A stretch of 64,000 nucleotides of DNA from Pseudomonas fluorescens (lineage in GTDB: Bacteria > Pseudomonadota > Gammaproteobacteria > Pseudomonadales > Pseudomonadaceae). A program made the position numbers and the translations under genes. The DNA lies in NCBI RefSeq assembly GCF_018614655.1, contig NZ_JAGGOG010000006.1, forward strand, positions 62,001 through 126,000, in the 5' to 3' direction. This document shows, in pieces, positions 53,676 to 62,830 of this stretch. The stretch's first letter is position 1. The number at the start of each line of letters is the position of its first letter. The notes under the pieces are model-generated. The model saw only the letters and a program-made list of their open reading frames with translations, was not told the DNA's origin and made no database searches.

Positions 53676-53769
53676 GTGGCGAGGGGGCTTGTCCCCCGTT
53701 GGGCTGCGAAGCGGCCCCAGTAATTTAGGGCTGCTACGCAACCCAACGGGGGACAAGCCCCCTCGCCAC
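53676..53769. repeat. REP-like inverted repeat, family C
   Basis: The arms are GTGGCGAGGGGGCTTGTCCC and its inverse, continued by CCGTTGGG/CCCAACGG, with a partly degenerate centre (GGGCTGCGAAGCGGCCCC against GGGCTGCTACGCAA). Same family as the inner part of 21429-21673. Confidence 0.82.
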
Positions 53770-53949
53770 AACAAGCTCCCCCACCCTGGGGGTCGGTCCA
53801 GCCGCCAAGATCTTCAGACAATTCCCACAAATTCCAAAAAATACCCCGCGCGCCGTTAGTCGCCAGCCCCCCCTATGCATTAAAGTAAGGCCCCCAGGCT
53901 CTGGCATTTTTCACAATGCCCAGGCTCATCTTTCCAGGAACCGTCATCG

Positions 53950-54909
53950 ATGGAACATCGTGAAGCGCTGCTTGCGCTGCGAACCTTTCTTTCAACGCAG
54001 ATCCTCGGCCAGGAAAAACTCATCGAGCGCCTGCTCATCGCCCTGCTTGCCGATGGCCATATGTTGGTTGAAGGCGCTCCCGGCCTGGCCAAGACCAAGG
54101 CCATCAAGGAGCTTGCCGAAGGGATCGAAGCACAGTTCCATCGTATCCAGTTCACCCCCGACCTGCTGCCCGCCGACATCACCGGCACCGAGATCTATCG
54201 CCCGGAAACCGGCAGCTTCGTGTTCCAGCAAGGGCCGATCTTCCATAACCTGGTGCTGGCGGACGAAATCAACCGGGCCCCGGCCAAAGTGCAGTCGGCA
54301 TTGCTCGAAGCCATGGCCGAGCGCCAGGTCAGCGTCGGGCGCAGCACCTATGAACTGTCGCCGCTGTTCCTGGTGATGGCCACGCAAAACCCGATCGAGC
54401 AGGAAGGTACCTATCCCCTGCCCGAAGCCCAGCTCGACCGGTTCCTGATGCACGTCAAGATCGGCTTCCCCGACGCCGCCGTCGAACGCCGCATCCTGCA
54501 ACAGGCCCGTGGCGAAGCCCTCAACGGCGAAACCAAGCCCGAGCGCCGGGTCAGCCAGCAGGCGATCTTCGCCGCACGCAAGGAAATCCTCGGCCTGTAC
54601 ATGGCCGATGCGGTGGAGGAATACCTGGTGCAACTGGTCATGGCCACCCGCACCCCGGCCAAGTTTGATCCGGAAATGGCCGAGTGGATTGCCTATGGCG
54701 CAAGCCCCCGGGGCTCGATTGCCCTCGACCGCTGCGCCCGGGCCCACGCCTGGCTGGCCGGTCGCGATTTTGTCAGCCCGGAAGATATCCAGGCGGTACT
54801 GTTCGACGTGCTGCGTCACCGGATCATTCTGTCGTTCGAGGCCGAAGCGGCCGGTATTGACCAGGACCGCGTGGTGCAACGCATTCTCGACGTCGTAGCC
54901 GTCGCTTGA
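53950..54909 (+). CDS. MoxR-family AAA+ ATPase
   Basis: 319 residues. Walker A is LVEGAPGLAKTKAIKELAE, Walker B LVLADEINRAPAKVQSALLEAM, sensor 1 LFLVMATQNPIEQEGTYPLPEAQLDRFLMHV, and the lid domain contains VSQQAIFAARKEIL and GASPRGSIALDRCARAHA. MoxR proteins are cytoplasmic chaperone-like ATPases acting with the DUF58 and VWA proteins encoded next to them. First gene of a six-gene operon; the next starts five bases after its stop. Confidence 0.93.
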   Translation: MEHREALLALRTFLSTQILGQEKLIERLLIALLADGHMLVEGAPGLAKTKAIKELAEGIEAQFHRIQFTPDLLPADITGTEIYRPETGSFVFQQGPIFHNLVLADEINRAPAKVQSALLEAMAERQVSVGRSTYELSPLFLVMATQNPIEQEGTYPLPEAQLDRFLMHVKIGFPDAAVERRILQQARGEALNGETKPERRVSQQAIFAARKEILGLYMADAVEEYLVQLVMATRTPAKFDPEMAEWIAYGASPRGSIALDRCARAHAWLAGRDFVSPEDIQAVLFDVLRHRIILSFEAEAAGIDQDRVVQRILDVVAVA

Positions 54910-54914
54910 GCCCC

Positions 54915-55847
54915 ATGAACGCCAGCGATGGAGTCCGCGTCAGCCTGAGCGAATTGATCGAGATGCGTCATCGCGTGCGCGAAGTACAGCTGTTTTCTAC
55001 ACCGAGCCAGCGCAGCCCGCTGATTGGCCTGCACCACTCGAAACTGCGAGGTCGCGGCGTCGACTTCGATCAGGTGCGGGTCTACCAGGCCGGCGACGAC
55101 GTGCGCACTATCGACTGGCGTGTCACCGCGCGTACCCAGGAGCCGCACACCAAGCTGTTCCACGAGGAACGGGAGCGCCCGATTTTCATCATGGTGGAGC
55201 AAAGCTGCCGGCTGTTTTTCGGCTCGGGGCTGATGTTCAAATCGGTACTGGCGGCCCAGGCGGCGAGCCTGATCGGCTGGGCCGCATTGGGGCATAACGA
55301 CCGCGTCGGCGGGCTGGTGTTCGGTGACAACGAGCACTACGAAATCAAGCCGCGACGCAGCAAGCAAAGCCTGCTGCAATTGCTCAACCGGTTGGTGCGG
55401 GTCAACCAGAGCTTGAATACCGAAAGCAAGCCGGAACCCGATGCCCTCGGCATGGCTTTGCGCCGCGGGCGAGAAGTCTTGCGTCCCGGCAGCCTGGCGA
55501 TCGTGATTTGCGATGAGCGTGCCCTGACCGAAGGTGCCGAACAGCAACTGAGTCTTTTGTCACGCCATTGCGACTTGCTGCTGTTGCCGGTATCCGATCC
55601 GCTGGACCACGCCCTGCCAGCCGCCGGGCTACTGCGGTTCGCCGAACGCGGCGCGCAGTTGGAAATCGACACCCTGAATTTCGACCTGCGCCAGGCCTAT
55701 AAAGCCCAGGCCGACGAACGTAGCGCGCGCTGGGAGTTGCTTGCGCAGAAGCTGCGGATATTGCTCATGCCCTTGAGCACCCAAAGTGAAATGGTCGAGC
55801 AACTGCGCGAATACCTCAACCCGCAACGACCGGCCAAAAAGCAATGA
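54915..55847 (+). CDS. DUF58 protein of the MoxR/Bat operon
   Basis: 310 residues from the ATG at 54915; a TTG at 54906 inside the previous gene is less likely. The DUF58 core is LRGRGVDFDQVRVYQAGDDVRTIDWRVTARTQEPHTKLFHEERERPIFIMVEQSCRLFFGSG, followed by a VWA-like fold where the MIDAS Asp/Ser pattern is degenerate (VEQSCRL). It is a cytoplasmic partner of MoxR. The following gene starts inside its stop codon (ATGA at 55844). Confidence 0.9.
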   Translation: MNASDGVRVSLSELIEMRHRVREVQLFSTPSQRSPLIGLHHSKLRGRGVDFDQVRVYQAGDDVRTIDWRVTARTQEPHTKLFHEERERPIFIMVEQSCRLFFGSGLMFKSVLAAQAASLIGWAALGHNDRVGGLVFGDNEHYEIKPRRSKQSLLQLLNRLVRVNQSLNTESKPEPDALGMALRRGREVLRPGSLAIVICDERALTEGAEQQLSLLSRHCDLLLLPVSDPLDHALPAAGLLRFAERGAQLEIDTLNFDLRQAYKAQADERSARWELLAQKLRILLMPLSTQSEMVEQLREYLNPQRPAKKQ

Positions 55848-56338
55848 GCAGCCTCGACCAACTGCAACCGCTGATCGCGCCTCCAGCCATCGGTTTCTGG
55901 CCACCAGCACCGGGCTGGTGGCTATTGCTGCTGCTCATACCCCTGCTTGCCTGGGGCCTGTGGTCGCTGCGCCGTTTCCTCCCGGCCCAACGTCCGGTGG
56001 CCCGCGCCGAACAACCGCTGGACCCGCTGCGGGTCGCCGCCCTCGCGGAACTGGCGCTGATGCCCAAACCCTACGACGGTGCGCCGGCCGGCGCCTGGTT
56101 GCAGCAACTCAACGGCCTGCTCAAGCGCCTGTGCCGCAACGACTACCCGTATAGCCAGAGCCACACCCTCAACGGTCGCAAATGGCTGGCCTTCCTCGAC
56201 AACCGTTGCCCGGCCGCCGGACTGACCCGCTGGATGGTGCTGGTGGAAGGCGCCTACAAGCCCGAATGCAAGCTCGATGACAAGGCCATCGCAGGCCTGA
56301 CTCAGGCGGTCGACACCTGGATTCGCAAACATGTTTGA
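55844..56338 (+). CDS. DUF4381 membrane protein
   Basis: 164 residues. Topology: a short N-terminus LQPLIAPPAIGFWPPAPGW, one helix WWLLLLLIPLLAWGLWSL, then a cytoplasmic domain with LDPLRVAALAELALMPKPYDGAPAGAWLQQLNGLLKRLCRNDYP, the standard DUF4381 pattern. Coupled to both neighbours: ATGA overlap upstream and 8-base overlap with the VWA gene downstream. It probably anchors the MoxR complex at the inner membrane. Confidence 0.88.
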   Translation: MSSLDQLQPLIAPPAIGFWPPAPGWWLLLLLIPLLAWGLWSLRRFLPAQRPVARAEQPLDPLRVAALAELALMPKPYDGAPAGAWLQQLNGLLKRLCRNDYPYSQSHTLNGRKWLAFLDNRCPAAGLTRWMVLVEGAYKPECKLDDKAIAGLTQAVDTWIRKHV

Positions 56339-57419
56339 GTTCGCCTGGCCATGGATCTTCGCCCTGTTACCCCTGCCGTGGGTGATGCGGATGCTCCTGC
56401 CCGTCGCCGACAGCGGCGAGCCCGCCTTGAAGGTCAGCTTCCTCGGCGACCTGGAAGGCCTGGCGCGCCGCCGGGCCCGGGCCAACCTGCCGGGCTGGCG
56501 TCAGCAAGCGCCGTTCGTGGTGTTGTGGTTGCTGCTGTTGACCGCCGCCGCCCGCCCGGAGTGGCTGGGCGAACCGCTGCCGATTGCCGCCAGCGGCCGT
56601 GACTTGCTGGTGGCGGTGGATGTGTCCGGCTCCATGGATTTCCCCGACATGCAGTGGCGGGACGAAGACGTCAGCCGCCTGACGTTGGTCAAGCACCTGC
56701 TGGGGGATTTTCTCGAAGGCCGCGAAGGTGACCGAGTCGGCCTGATCCTCTTCGGCAGCCAGGCCTATCTGCAAGCACCGCTGACCTTCGACCGCCATAC
56801 CGTGCGTACCTGGCTGGATGAAGCGCGGATTGGCATCGCCGGCAAAAACACCGCCATTGGCGATGCCATCGGCCTGGCCTTGAAGCGCCTGCGCCAGCGT
56901 CCCGCGCAAAGCCGGGTGCTGATCCTGGTGACCGACGGCGCCAACAACGGAGGTGAAATCGATCCGCTGACCGCCGCTCGCCTGGGCGCCGAAGAAGGCG
57001 TGAAGATCTACCCCATCGGCATCGGCGCCGATCCCGAGCAAACCGGCTCCCTGGGCATGCTCGGCCTCAACCCGAGTCTGGACCTCGACGAGCCGGCCCT
57101 CAAGGCTATCGCCCAGGCCACGGGCGGGCGTTACTTCCGTGCCCGAGACGGCCAGGAGCTGCAAGCCGTCAAGGAAACCCTCGACCAGTTGGAACCCGTG
57201 GCCCAACAACCAACCCAGGCGCGCCCGGCCCAGGCACTTTATAGCGGGCCGTTGGCCCTGGCGCTGATCCTGAGCATGCTACTGGTGATCCAGGAACGCT
57301 GGCCGGACAACACTCTGCAACGCCTCTTTAACAAAATCTCCAGCAAGGGCCACTTTCTGCAACAGCACCCCGAATGGCGCCAACGCCTCAAACGCCTGCG
57401 CTTGCGGAGGCGTCGATGA
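56331..57419 (+). CDS. VWA-domain protein, BatA-type
   Basis: 362 residues. Two N-terminal hydrophobic stretches (FAWPWIFALLPLPWVMRML and APFVVLWLLLLTAAARP), then a VWA domain with an intact MIDAS: DLLVAVDVSGSMDFPD, the Thr in AGKNTAIGDAIGLAL and Asp in ILVTDGANNGGEID. A last helix ALYSGPLALALILSMLLVIQ is followed by a basic tail. The metal-dependent adhesion site is complete, unlike the next protein. It overlaps both neighbours. Confidence 0.91.
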   Translation: MFEFAWPWIFALLPLPWVMRMLLPVADSGEPALKVSFLGDLEGLARRRARANLPGWRQQAPFVVLWLLLLTAAARPEWLGEPLPIAASGRDLLVAVDVSGSMDFPDMQWRDEDVSRLTLVKHLLGDFLEGREGDRVGLILFGSQAYLQAPLTFDRHTVRTWLDEARIGIAGKNTAIGDAIGLALKRLRQRPAQSRVLILVTDGANNGGEIDPLTAARLGAEEGVKIYPIGIGADPEQTGSLGMLGLNPSLDLDEPALKAIAQATGGRYFRARDGQELQAVKETLDQLEPVAQQPTQARPAQALYSGPLALALILSMLLVIQERWPDNTLQRLFNKISSKGHFLQQHPEWRQRLKRLRLRRRR

Positions 57420-59152
57420 TTGCCCTGTGGCCGCACTGGTTTCGCCCCTGGTGGCTGTTGCTGCTGCCGCTGCTCGGCTGGCTGCTGTGGCATCTGTGGC
57501 ACCGACAAAAACGCGCAGGGCGTTGGCAGATGATTCTGCCGCCGGCGTTTCATGCGGCGCTGCTCAGTGGCGGCAGTGGGCGGGAAAGCAAATCGCCGTG
57601 GGTGATCCTTGGTCTCGCCTGGCTGCTGGGTGTATTGGCGCTGCTGGGTCCCAGCTGGCAACGCGTCGAGCAGAACAGCCAGAAACCTGCCGATCCGCTG
57701 GTGGTATTGCTGGAACTGACCCCGGAAATGCTCGCCACCGACAGTCCGCCCAACCGCCTGGAACAGGCGCGGCGCAAACTGTACGACTTGCTCCAGGCCC
57801 GCAGCGATTCGCAGACGGCCATCGTGGTCTACGCCGGCAGCGCTCACACCTTGGTGCCACTGTCGGATGACCTGGCCACCAGCCGTAACCTGCTGGAAGC
57901 CCTGCGGCCCTCGATCATGCCCCAGGCCGGTCACCGCGCCGACCTGGCAGTCGAAAAGGCCCTGTCACTGCTCAAGCACGGTGGTCTCGGCCAGGGCCGC
58001 TTGCTGTTGGTCGGCTCATCGTTGTCCAAACAAGAGCGCCAAGGCATCCGCCTGCTGCTGGGAGACCAAGGGCCAAGCCTGTCGATTCTTGGCATTGGCA
58101 GTCGCGAAGGTACGCCGGTGACTCAGGAGAGCGGCGAGTTCCTCAAGGATGACCAGGGCGCAATCCTGGTGCCGCGCCTGGACAGCCCGACCCTCAAGGC
58201 TTTCGCCAGCGAGATGGGCGGTCGTTACCGCCAGGCCCGCCTGGATGACAAGGACCTGCGCAGTCTTGGCCTGCTGGACGGCCCGCAAAGCCTGCGCAAC
58301 GACGGCCAGCGGCTGCAGTTGGACACCTGGGCCGACCAGGGTTACTGGTTGCTGCTGCCCTTGCTGCTGCTCGCGGCCTGCGCCGGTCGTCGGGGCTGGT
58401 TGTTCTGCCTGCCGTTGTTGCTGTTGGCCGCCCCACAACCCAGCTACGCCTTCGACTTTCAGGACTTGTGGCTGCGCCCAGACCAGCAAGGCCAATACCT
58501 GCTCAAGAAAAAACGCCCCGGCGAAGCCGCCGAACACTTCGAAAACCCGCAATGGCAAGGTGTCGCCCTGTATGAAGCCGGCAACTATGCCGAAGCCGCC
58601 AAGCGCTTTGCCGAAGGCAGTGATGCGTATTCCCACTACAATCGCGGTAATGCCCTGGCCAGGGCCGGTGAACTGGAAGCGGCGATAGACGCCTATGAAC
58701 AAGCCCTGGAAGCCCAGCCGGATTTGCAACCAGCCCTGAAAAACAAGGCCCTGGTGGAAAGCCTGCTGCGGGAAGAGCCGGAACCGGAACCCGCCAAGCC
58801 GCCCAAGAAGGAGGATGACGAAACCACCCAACCCGGCCAGACTGCACAGCCGGGCACCAGCGGCCAGACCGCCCCCGGTGGCGAACAAACGCCCCAGGGC
58901 CAAGGCCAGCCGGGCACCGCCGAAACACAAACCGGCGCCACGCCACCCGCCGGCGGCAATGAGGTACCCGGCAGCGAACTGGGGGACGAACAGACCACCA
59001 CTCCACCTTTGCGCGGGGCGGATGCCAGCCTCGACGGCGAACACCGTCAGGCCCTGGAACAGTGGCTGCGGCAGATCCCGGACAATCCCGGCGAGCTGCT
59101 GCGACGTAAATTCTGGTACGAACAGCAACAACATCAGGACAAGACTCGATGA
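57416..59152 (+). CDS. VWA + TPR fusion protein, BatB/BatC-type, with degenerate MIDAS
   Basis: 578 residues from the ATG at 57416 in the ATGA overlap, with GGAGG five bases upstream. Helices at the N-terminus (LLLLPLLGWLLWHLWH, WVILGLAWLLGVLALLG) precede a VWA domain in which the expected DxSxS reads VVLLELTPEML, so metal coordination is lost. Two helices at about 310-345 follow, then a TPR region (FENPQWQGVALYEAGNYAEAAKRFAEG; NALARAGELEAAIDAYEQALEAQPDLQPALKNKALV) and a low-complexity Pro/Gly/Gln/Thr tail of ~100 residues. BatB and BatC are often separate; here they are fused. Confidence 0.9.
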   Translation: MIALWPHWFRPWWLLLLPLLGWLLWHLWHRQKRAGRWQMILPPAFHAALLSGGSGRESKSPWVILGLAWLLGVLALLGPSWQRVEQNSQKPADPLVVLLELTPEMLATDSPPNRLEQARRKLYDLLQARSDSQTAIVVYAGSAHTLVPLSDDLATSRNLLEALRPSIMPQAGHRADLAVEKALSLLKHGGLGQGRLLLVGSSLSKQERQGIRLLLGDQGPSLSILGIGSREGTPVTQESGEFLKDDQGAILVPRLDSPTLKAFASEMGGRYRQARLDDKDLRSLGLLDGPQSLRNDGQRLQLDTWADQGYWLLLPLLLLAACAGRRGWLFCLPLLLLAAPQPSYAFDFQDLWLRPDQQGQYLLKKKRPGEAAEHFENPQWQGVALYEAGNYAEAAKRFAEGSDAYSHYNRGNALARAGELEAAIDAYEQALEAQPDLQPALKNKALVESLLREEPEPEPAKPPKKEDDETTQPGQTAQPGTSGQTAPGGEQTPQGQGQPGTAETQTGATPPAGGNEVPGSELGDEQTTTPPLRGADASLDGEHRQALEQWLRQIPDNPGELLRRKFWYEQQQHQDKTR

Positions 59153-60789
59153 GCCGCTGCACCGCCCTTCTCCTCACCCTCGTACTGTGGGCCTGCCAGG
59201 CCCAGGCCGCGGACCTGGTTGCCAGCGTCGACCGCAGCCGTGTCAACTCCGGGGAGACGGTGGAACTGACCGTGGAATCCAATGACGTCACGCAGTTCGG
59301 CAAACCGGACCTTGCGCCCCTGGACCCGCTGTTCGAAGTGCGCGGCACACGCCAGATCAACCAACTCACCACCCTGGGCGGCGACAATCACGCCACCACC
59401 CGCTGGATCATTACCCTGCTGCCCAAGGAGAACGGCACAGTGGTGATTCCGTCGCTGCAGTTGGGGGCACTCAAGAGCCAGCCGATCACCCTGCAAGTCA
59501 TCGAAACCGCCAGCCAGGACACCAACACCCAACTGGCGCCGGTATTCATCGAGGCCAACCTCGACCAAGACACGGTCTATGTCCAGGCCCAGGCCTTGCT
59601 GACCGTGCGTGTCTACCATTCGGTGTCGCTGTACGACGACAGCAGCCTGACGCCGTTGCAGATTCCCGACGCCCGCATCGAGCAGTTGGGGGAATCGCGC
59701 AACTACGAGAAAGTCATCAACGGCATTCGCCATGGCGTGATCGAAATGCGCTACGGCATCTATCCGCAACGCAGCGGCCCACTGGCGATTCCGGCACAGG
59801 TTTTCAGCGCGACCCTGGTCGAACCGCGCCCCGCTCAGGACACCAATCCTCAAGGCCCGAAACCCGGAAAATTGCTACATGTCAGCTCCACTGAACTACT
59901 CCTGACGGTCAAGGCCAAGCCGGCCCTGTATCCGGCGGATGCACCCTGGCTGCCGGCCCGCAGCCTGAGCCTGAGTGAAAGTTGGAACCCGGAACCGGAT
60001 CACGTCCAAGTGGGCGACTCCGTGACCCGCAGCCTGACCCTCAAGGCCGAAGGCCTCGCCAGCGCCCAATTGCCACCGCTGCCGAACACCGAAGTGGCGG
60101 GCCTGCGCCGCTACCCGGACCAACCGGTATTGAGTAATCAGAACAGCGACCGCGGCGTGATCGGTAGCCGCGAAGACCGTGAAGCGCTGGTGCCCAACCG
60201 CGCCGGCACCGTGGAACTGCCGGCGGTGGAAGTCGTGTGGTGGAACACCCATGAAGACCATCTGGAACGCACCCATTTGCCGGCCCGCCTCCTCCAGGTG
60301 GCGAACAACCCAAGCCTGGTGGTCGACACCCCGGCCACACCGACAGTGATCACCGCACCGGACTCCGACAGCCTGTGGATCTGGCAGCTCACCAGCCTGA
60401 TCCTGGCCTGCACCACCCTGCTGGGCTTCGGCCTGTGGTGGCGCGCGCGCTGGCAGCCGGCGATTTTGCGGGCGGCGCAGACCGGACCGAGTCCGCGTAC
60501 GTTGCTGGATGACCTCAAACGTACGAGTCAGGCGAATGACCCCCAGGCGACGCGCCAGGCGCTGGACGCCTGGGCACGGCAGCAACCGGAAACTCTGGCC
60601 GATATGGCGGCGCGGTTTGTGCCGCTGTCGGACGCACTGGATGGGTTGAATGGCGCGCTCTATAGCGAGACGGGGCAGTACTGGCAGGGTGAAGAGTTAT
60701 GGCGGGCGGTGAAAGCGATTCCGATGGCTGAGAACACACAAGACCCGGTCACGGACAACACCAGCTTGCCACCGCTGTATCCCAAGTAA
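59149..60789 (+). CDS. BatD family protein
   Basis: 546 residues, starting in the stop codon of the previous gene. Signal peptide ending AQAQA, then the BatD opening ADLVASVDRSRVNSGETVELTVESNDVTQFGKPDLAPLDPLFEVRGTRQINQLTTLGGD, beta-sandwich domains, a helix LWIWQLTSLILACTTLLGFGLWW at about 405-427 and a cytoplasmic tail with DDLKRTSQANDPQATRQALDAWARQQ. The periplasmic BatD part is thought to pair with the VWA subunits. Last gene of the operon. Confidence 0.9.
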   Translation: MSRCTALLLTLVLWACQAQAADLVASVDRSRVNSGETVELTVESNDVTQFGKPDLAPLDPLFEVRGTRQINQLTTLGGDNHATTRWIITLLPKENGTVVIPSLQLGALKSQPITLQVIETASQDTNTQLAPVFIEANLDQDTVYVQAQALLTVRVYHSVSLYDDSSLTPLQIPDARIEQLGESRNYEKVINGIRHGVIEMRYGIYPQRSGPLAIPAQVFSATLVEPRPAQDTNPQGPKPGKLLHVSSTELLLTVKAKPALYPADAPWLPARSLSLSESWNPEPDHVQVGDSVTRSLTLKAEGLASAQLPPLPNTEVAGLRRYPDQPVLSNQNSDRGVIGSREDREALVPNRAGTVELPAVEVVWWNTHEDHLERTHLPARLLQVANNPSLVVDTPATPTVITAPDSDSLWIWQLTSLILACTTLLGFGLWWRARWQPAILRAAQTGPSPRTLLDDLKRTSQANDPQATRQALDAWARQQPETLADMAARFVPLSDALDGLNGALYSETGQYWQGEELWRAVKAIPMAENTQDPVTDNTSLPPLYPK

Positions 60790-60961
60790 CCGAAACATTC
60801 CTGACACCACACTTGATTTACATCGCCTGATCGACATGCATTGTTAAAGGCCAGCAATCCATATCCCTTTAATTTGCAGGACGTTTCCTAGACAATCCCA
60901 CGGCCTTGCGCCTGCTCAGTCCACTGGCTAGCCTTCGCTCCGTCGCTGCACATCAGCGATC

Positions 60962-61106
60962 GGGTGTGAGATCCCGTGAACTTGTAGGCGCCACGAGCAA
61001 CATGCTCTATGGCGGCTGTGTGCGGGCAGACTTCGGTCTGGCCGGGTGCTCCTACTAATCCGGTATCTCACCCCGCACATAGCTGCCACCTTTTGACGTG
61101 TGAGAT
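60962..61106 (+). ncRNA. Multibranched structured leader, candidate cis-regulatory RNA
   Basis: In the 357-base gap before the DUF6124 gene, four helices nest without conflict. P1: GGTGTGAGAT (60963-60972) with ATCTCACCCC (61065-61074), one mismatch. P2: GTAGG (60984-60988) with CCTAC (61051-61055). P3: CGCCA/TGGCG (60989-60993, 61010-61014) stacked on GAGCA/TGCTC (60995-60999, 61003-61007). P4: CAGAC-TTCG-GTCTG (61027-61040), a cUUCGg tetraloop extended by GG/CC. A second GTGTGAGATC at 61098-61107 repeats the P1 5' strand and could take its partner instead. Family not recognised by me. Confidence 0.5.
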
Positions 61107-61146
61107 CGGCAAAAGAATGGCTCCAAACCCAGTAGGTACTTCATTT

Positions 61147-61446
61147 ATGAACAAAATCGTCCCCGACCCACCCCGCTTCACCCCCGACCGCGAAACCCTT
61201 GACCGCACCCTGCGCCACTACCTGCACCCCGCCTCGCCGCCGTCCTTCACCGTGCACCATGACCTCAGCTTCGAAGACGCCCTCGCCCAGATCTGCGACC
61301 TGCTGCACTGCGCAGCCGCCACCGCAGCCAGCACAACCGAAGGGCTGACCGGCGATCATCGCCATATGGCAGCCTCCACCGAACACCTGATCGAGATGGC
61401 CAAAACCCTGGCCGACCGAGCGTTGGGTTGCCTGAACACCGCGTAA
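61147..61446 (+). CDS. DUF6124 family small protein
   Basis: 99 residues from the ATG at 61147. The frame is open further upstream (ATGs at 61117 and 61009), but the N-terminus MNKIVPDPPRFTPDRETLDRTLRHYLHP fits the family start (M..V.P.PP...... ALDHYL). The body SFEDALAQICDLLHCAAATAASTTEGLTGDHRHMAASTEHLIEMAKTLADRALG is the helical pair seen in DUF6124/DUF3077 proteins. Function unknown. It is preceded by the structured element at 60962-61106, 40 bases before the ATG, and by only a weak AGG site. Confidence 0.75.
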   Translation: MNKIVPDPPRFTPDRETLDRTLRHYLHPASPPSFTVHHDLSFEDALAQICDLLHCAAATAASTTEGLTGDHRHMAASTEHLIEMAKTLADRALGCLNTA

Positions 61447-61448
61447 CC

Positions 61449-61541
61449 CCTGTGGGAGGGGGCTTGCTCCCGATAGCGGTGTGTCAGCCAGCTTATCTGT
61501 AACTGACCCGCCGCTATCGGGAGCAAGCCCCCTCCCACAGG
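61449..61541. repeat. REP-like inverted repeat, family B variant
   Basis: The arms CCTGTGGGAGGGGGCTTGCT (61449) and AGCAAGCCCCCTCCCACAGG (ending 61541) are exact complements, extended by CCCGATAGCGG/CCGCTATCGGG. It lies directly after the DUF6124 stop. Confidence 0.85.
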
Positions 61542-61588
61542 TTTACAGGTAAACTTCCCTCCTTTTCATCTTCTTCACGGAGTTCGCC

Positions 61589-62830
61589 TTGCGTCTGTTC
61601 CACACCTCCGACTGGCACCTGGGCCAAAACCTCCACGGCCAGGAACGCGACTTCGAACACGCCTGTTTCCTCGACTGGCTACTGGGCCAACTCAAGCTGC
61701 ACTGCCCCGATGTGCTGCTGATCGCCGGCGACATCTTCGACACGGTCAACCCGCCGCTCAAGGCCCAGGAACGCCTGTATGACTTCATCATCAGCGCCCA
61801 CGAACAAAACCCCGCGCTGACCATTGTGATGATCGCCGGTAACCACGACTCCGGCTCACGCATCGAACTGCCCGCGCCGCTGATGCGCCGTTTGCGCACC
61901 CATGCGCTGGGCCGCGTGCTGTGGCTCGACGACGGCCAACTGGATGCCGAGCGCCTGCTGATCCCCCTGCCGAATGCCAAGGGCAAGGTCGCCGCGTGGT
62001 GCCTGGCGCTGCCGTTCCTGCGCCCGGCGGAAGTCACCGGTGCACACCTGGGCGATGATTACCTGCACGGCATCGGCCAGGTGCATGACTGGCTGATCGC
62101 AGCGGCCAACACCAAACGCAAGAAAGGCCAGGCGCTGATTGCCATCAGCCATGCGCACATGGCCGGTGGCTCAGTGTCGGAAGACTCCGAGCGCAGCCTG
62201 ATCATCGGCAATGCCGAGGCGCTGCCGGCCAAACTGTTCGACAAAAGTATCGGCTATGTTGCCCTCGGCCATTTGCACAAGCCGCAAAAGGTCAATGGCG
62301 AAGAGCGCATTCGCTACAGCGGATCGCCGATTCCGCTGTCGTTTTCCGAAATTGGCTATAAGCACCAGATTCTCGACGTGACGTTCCAGGGCGAACGACT
62401 GGTCAGCGTCGAGCCGCTGCTGATTCCTCGCTCGGTCAACCTGCAACGCCTGGAAGCCGCGCCCCTGGCCGACATCCTCAAGGCCCTGGCGGACTTGCCC
62501 GATATCGACCTGCTCGCCGACACCCAGCGCCAACCCTGGCTGGAAGTTCGGGTACGCCTCGACGAGCCGCAACCTGACCTGCGCCAACAAGTGGAAAACG
62601 CCCTGCAAGGCAAGGCCGTGCGCCTGGTGCGCATCGCGGCCGAGTACGCCGGCAAACGCGGCAGCGATGCCAGCGACGAAGAACGCCTGATCGAACTCGA
62701 CCAGCTCACGCCCCAGGAATTGTTCAGCCGTGCCTGGCAGGACAGCTACGGCAGTGAAGTGGATGAACAGACCTTGAAGGATTTCGCCGTGCTGCTTCAG
62801 GAAGTGCAACAGGAGGGTGAACAGCCATGA
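61589..62830 (+). CDS. sbcD: Exonuclease subunit SbcD
   Basis: 413 residues starting with TTG at 61589: the family N-terminus (M)RLFHTSDWHLGQNLHGQERDFEHACFLDWLL begins exactly there, with CGGAG six bases before it. Mre11-type phosphoesterase motifs are in order: SDWHLG, IAGDIFDTVNPP, IAGNHDSGS, ISHAHMAGG, GHLHKPQ. The C-terminal capping domain follows. The partner SbcC gene starts inside its stop codon. The complex processes hairpins and long palindromes by nuclease action. Confidence 0.94.
   Translation: MRLFHTSDWHLGQNLHGQERDFEHACFLDWLLGQLKLHCPDVLLIAGDIFDTVNPPLKAQERLYDFIISAHEQNPALTIVMIAGNHDSGSRIELPAPLMRRLRTHALGRVLWLDDGQLDAERLLIPLPNAKGKVAAWCLALPFLRPAEVTGAHLGDDYLHGIGQVHDWLIAAANTKRKKGQALIAISHAHMAGGSVSEDSERSLIIGNAEALPAKLFDKSIGYVALGHLHKPQKVNGEERIRYSGSPIPLSFSEIGYKHQILDVTFQGERLVSVEPLLIPRSVNLQRLEAAPLADILKALADLPDIDLLADTQRQPWLEVRVRLDEPQPDLRQQVENALQGKAVRLVRIAAEYAGKRGSDASDEERLIELDQLTPQELFSRAWQDSYGSEVDEQTLKDFAVLLQEVQQEGEQP

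Noticed and set aside
61009..61146. The DUF6124 frame extended upstream through the structured leader
   Set aside because: No ribosome-binding site lies before the ATG at 61009, the translated extension has no family resemblance, and the DNA there is better explained by base-pairing. The ATG at 61117 remains a weak alternative.
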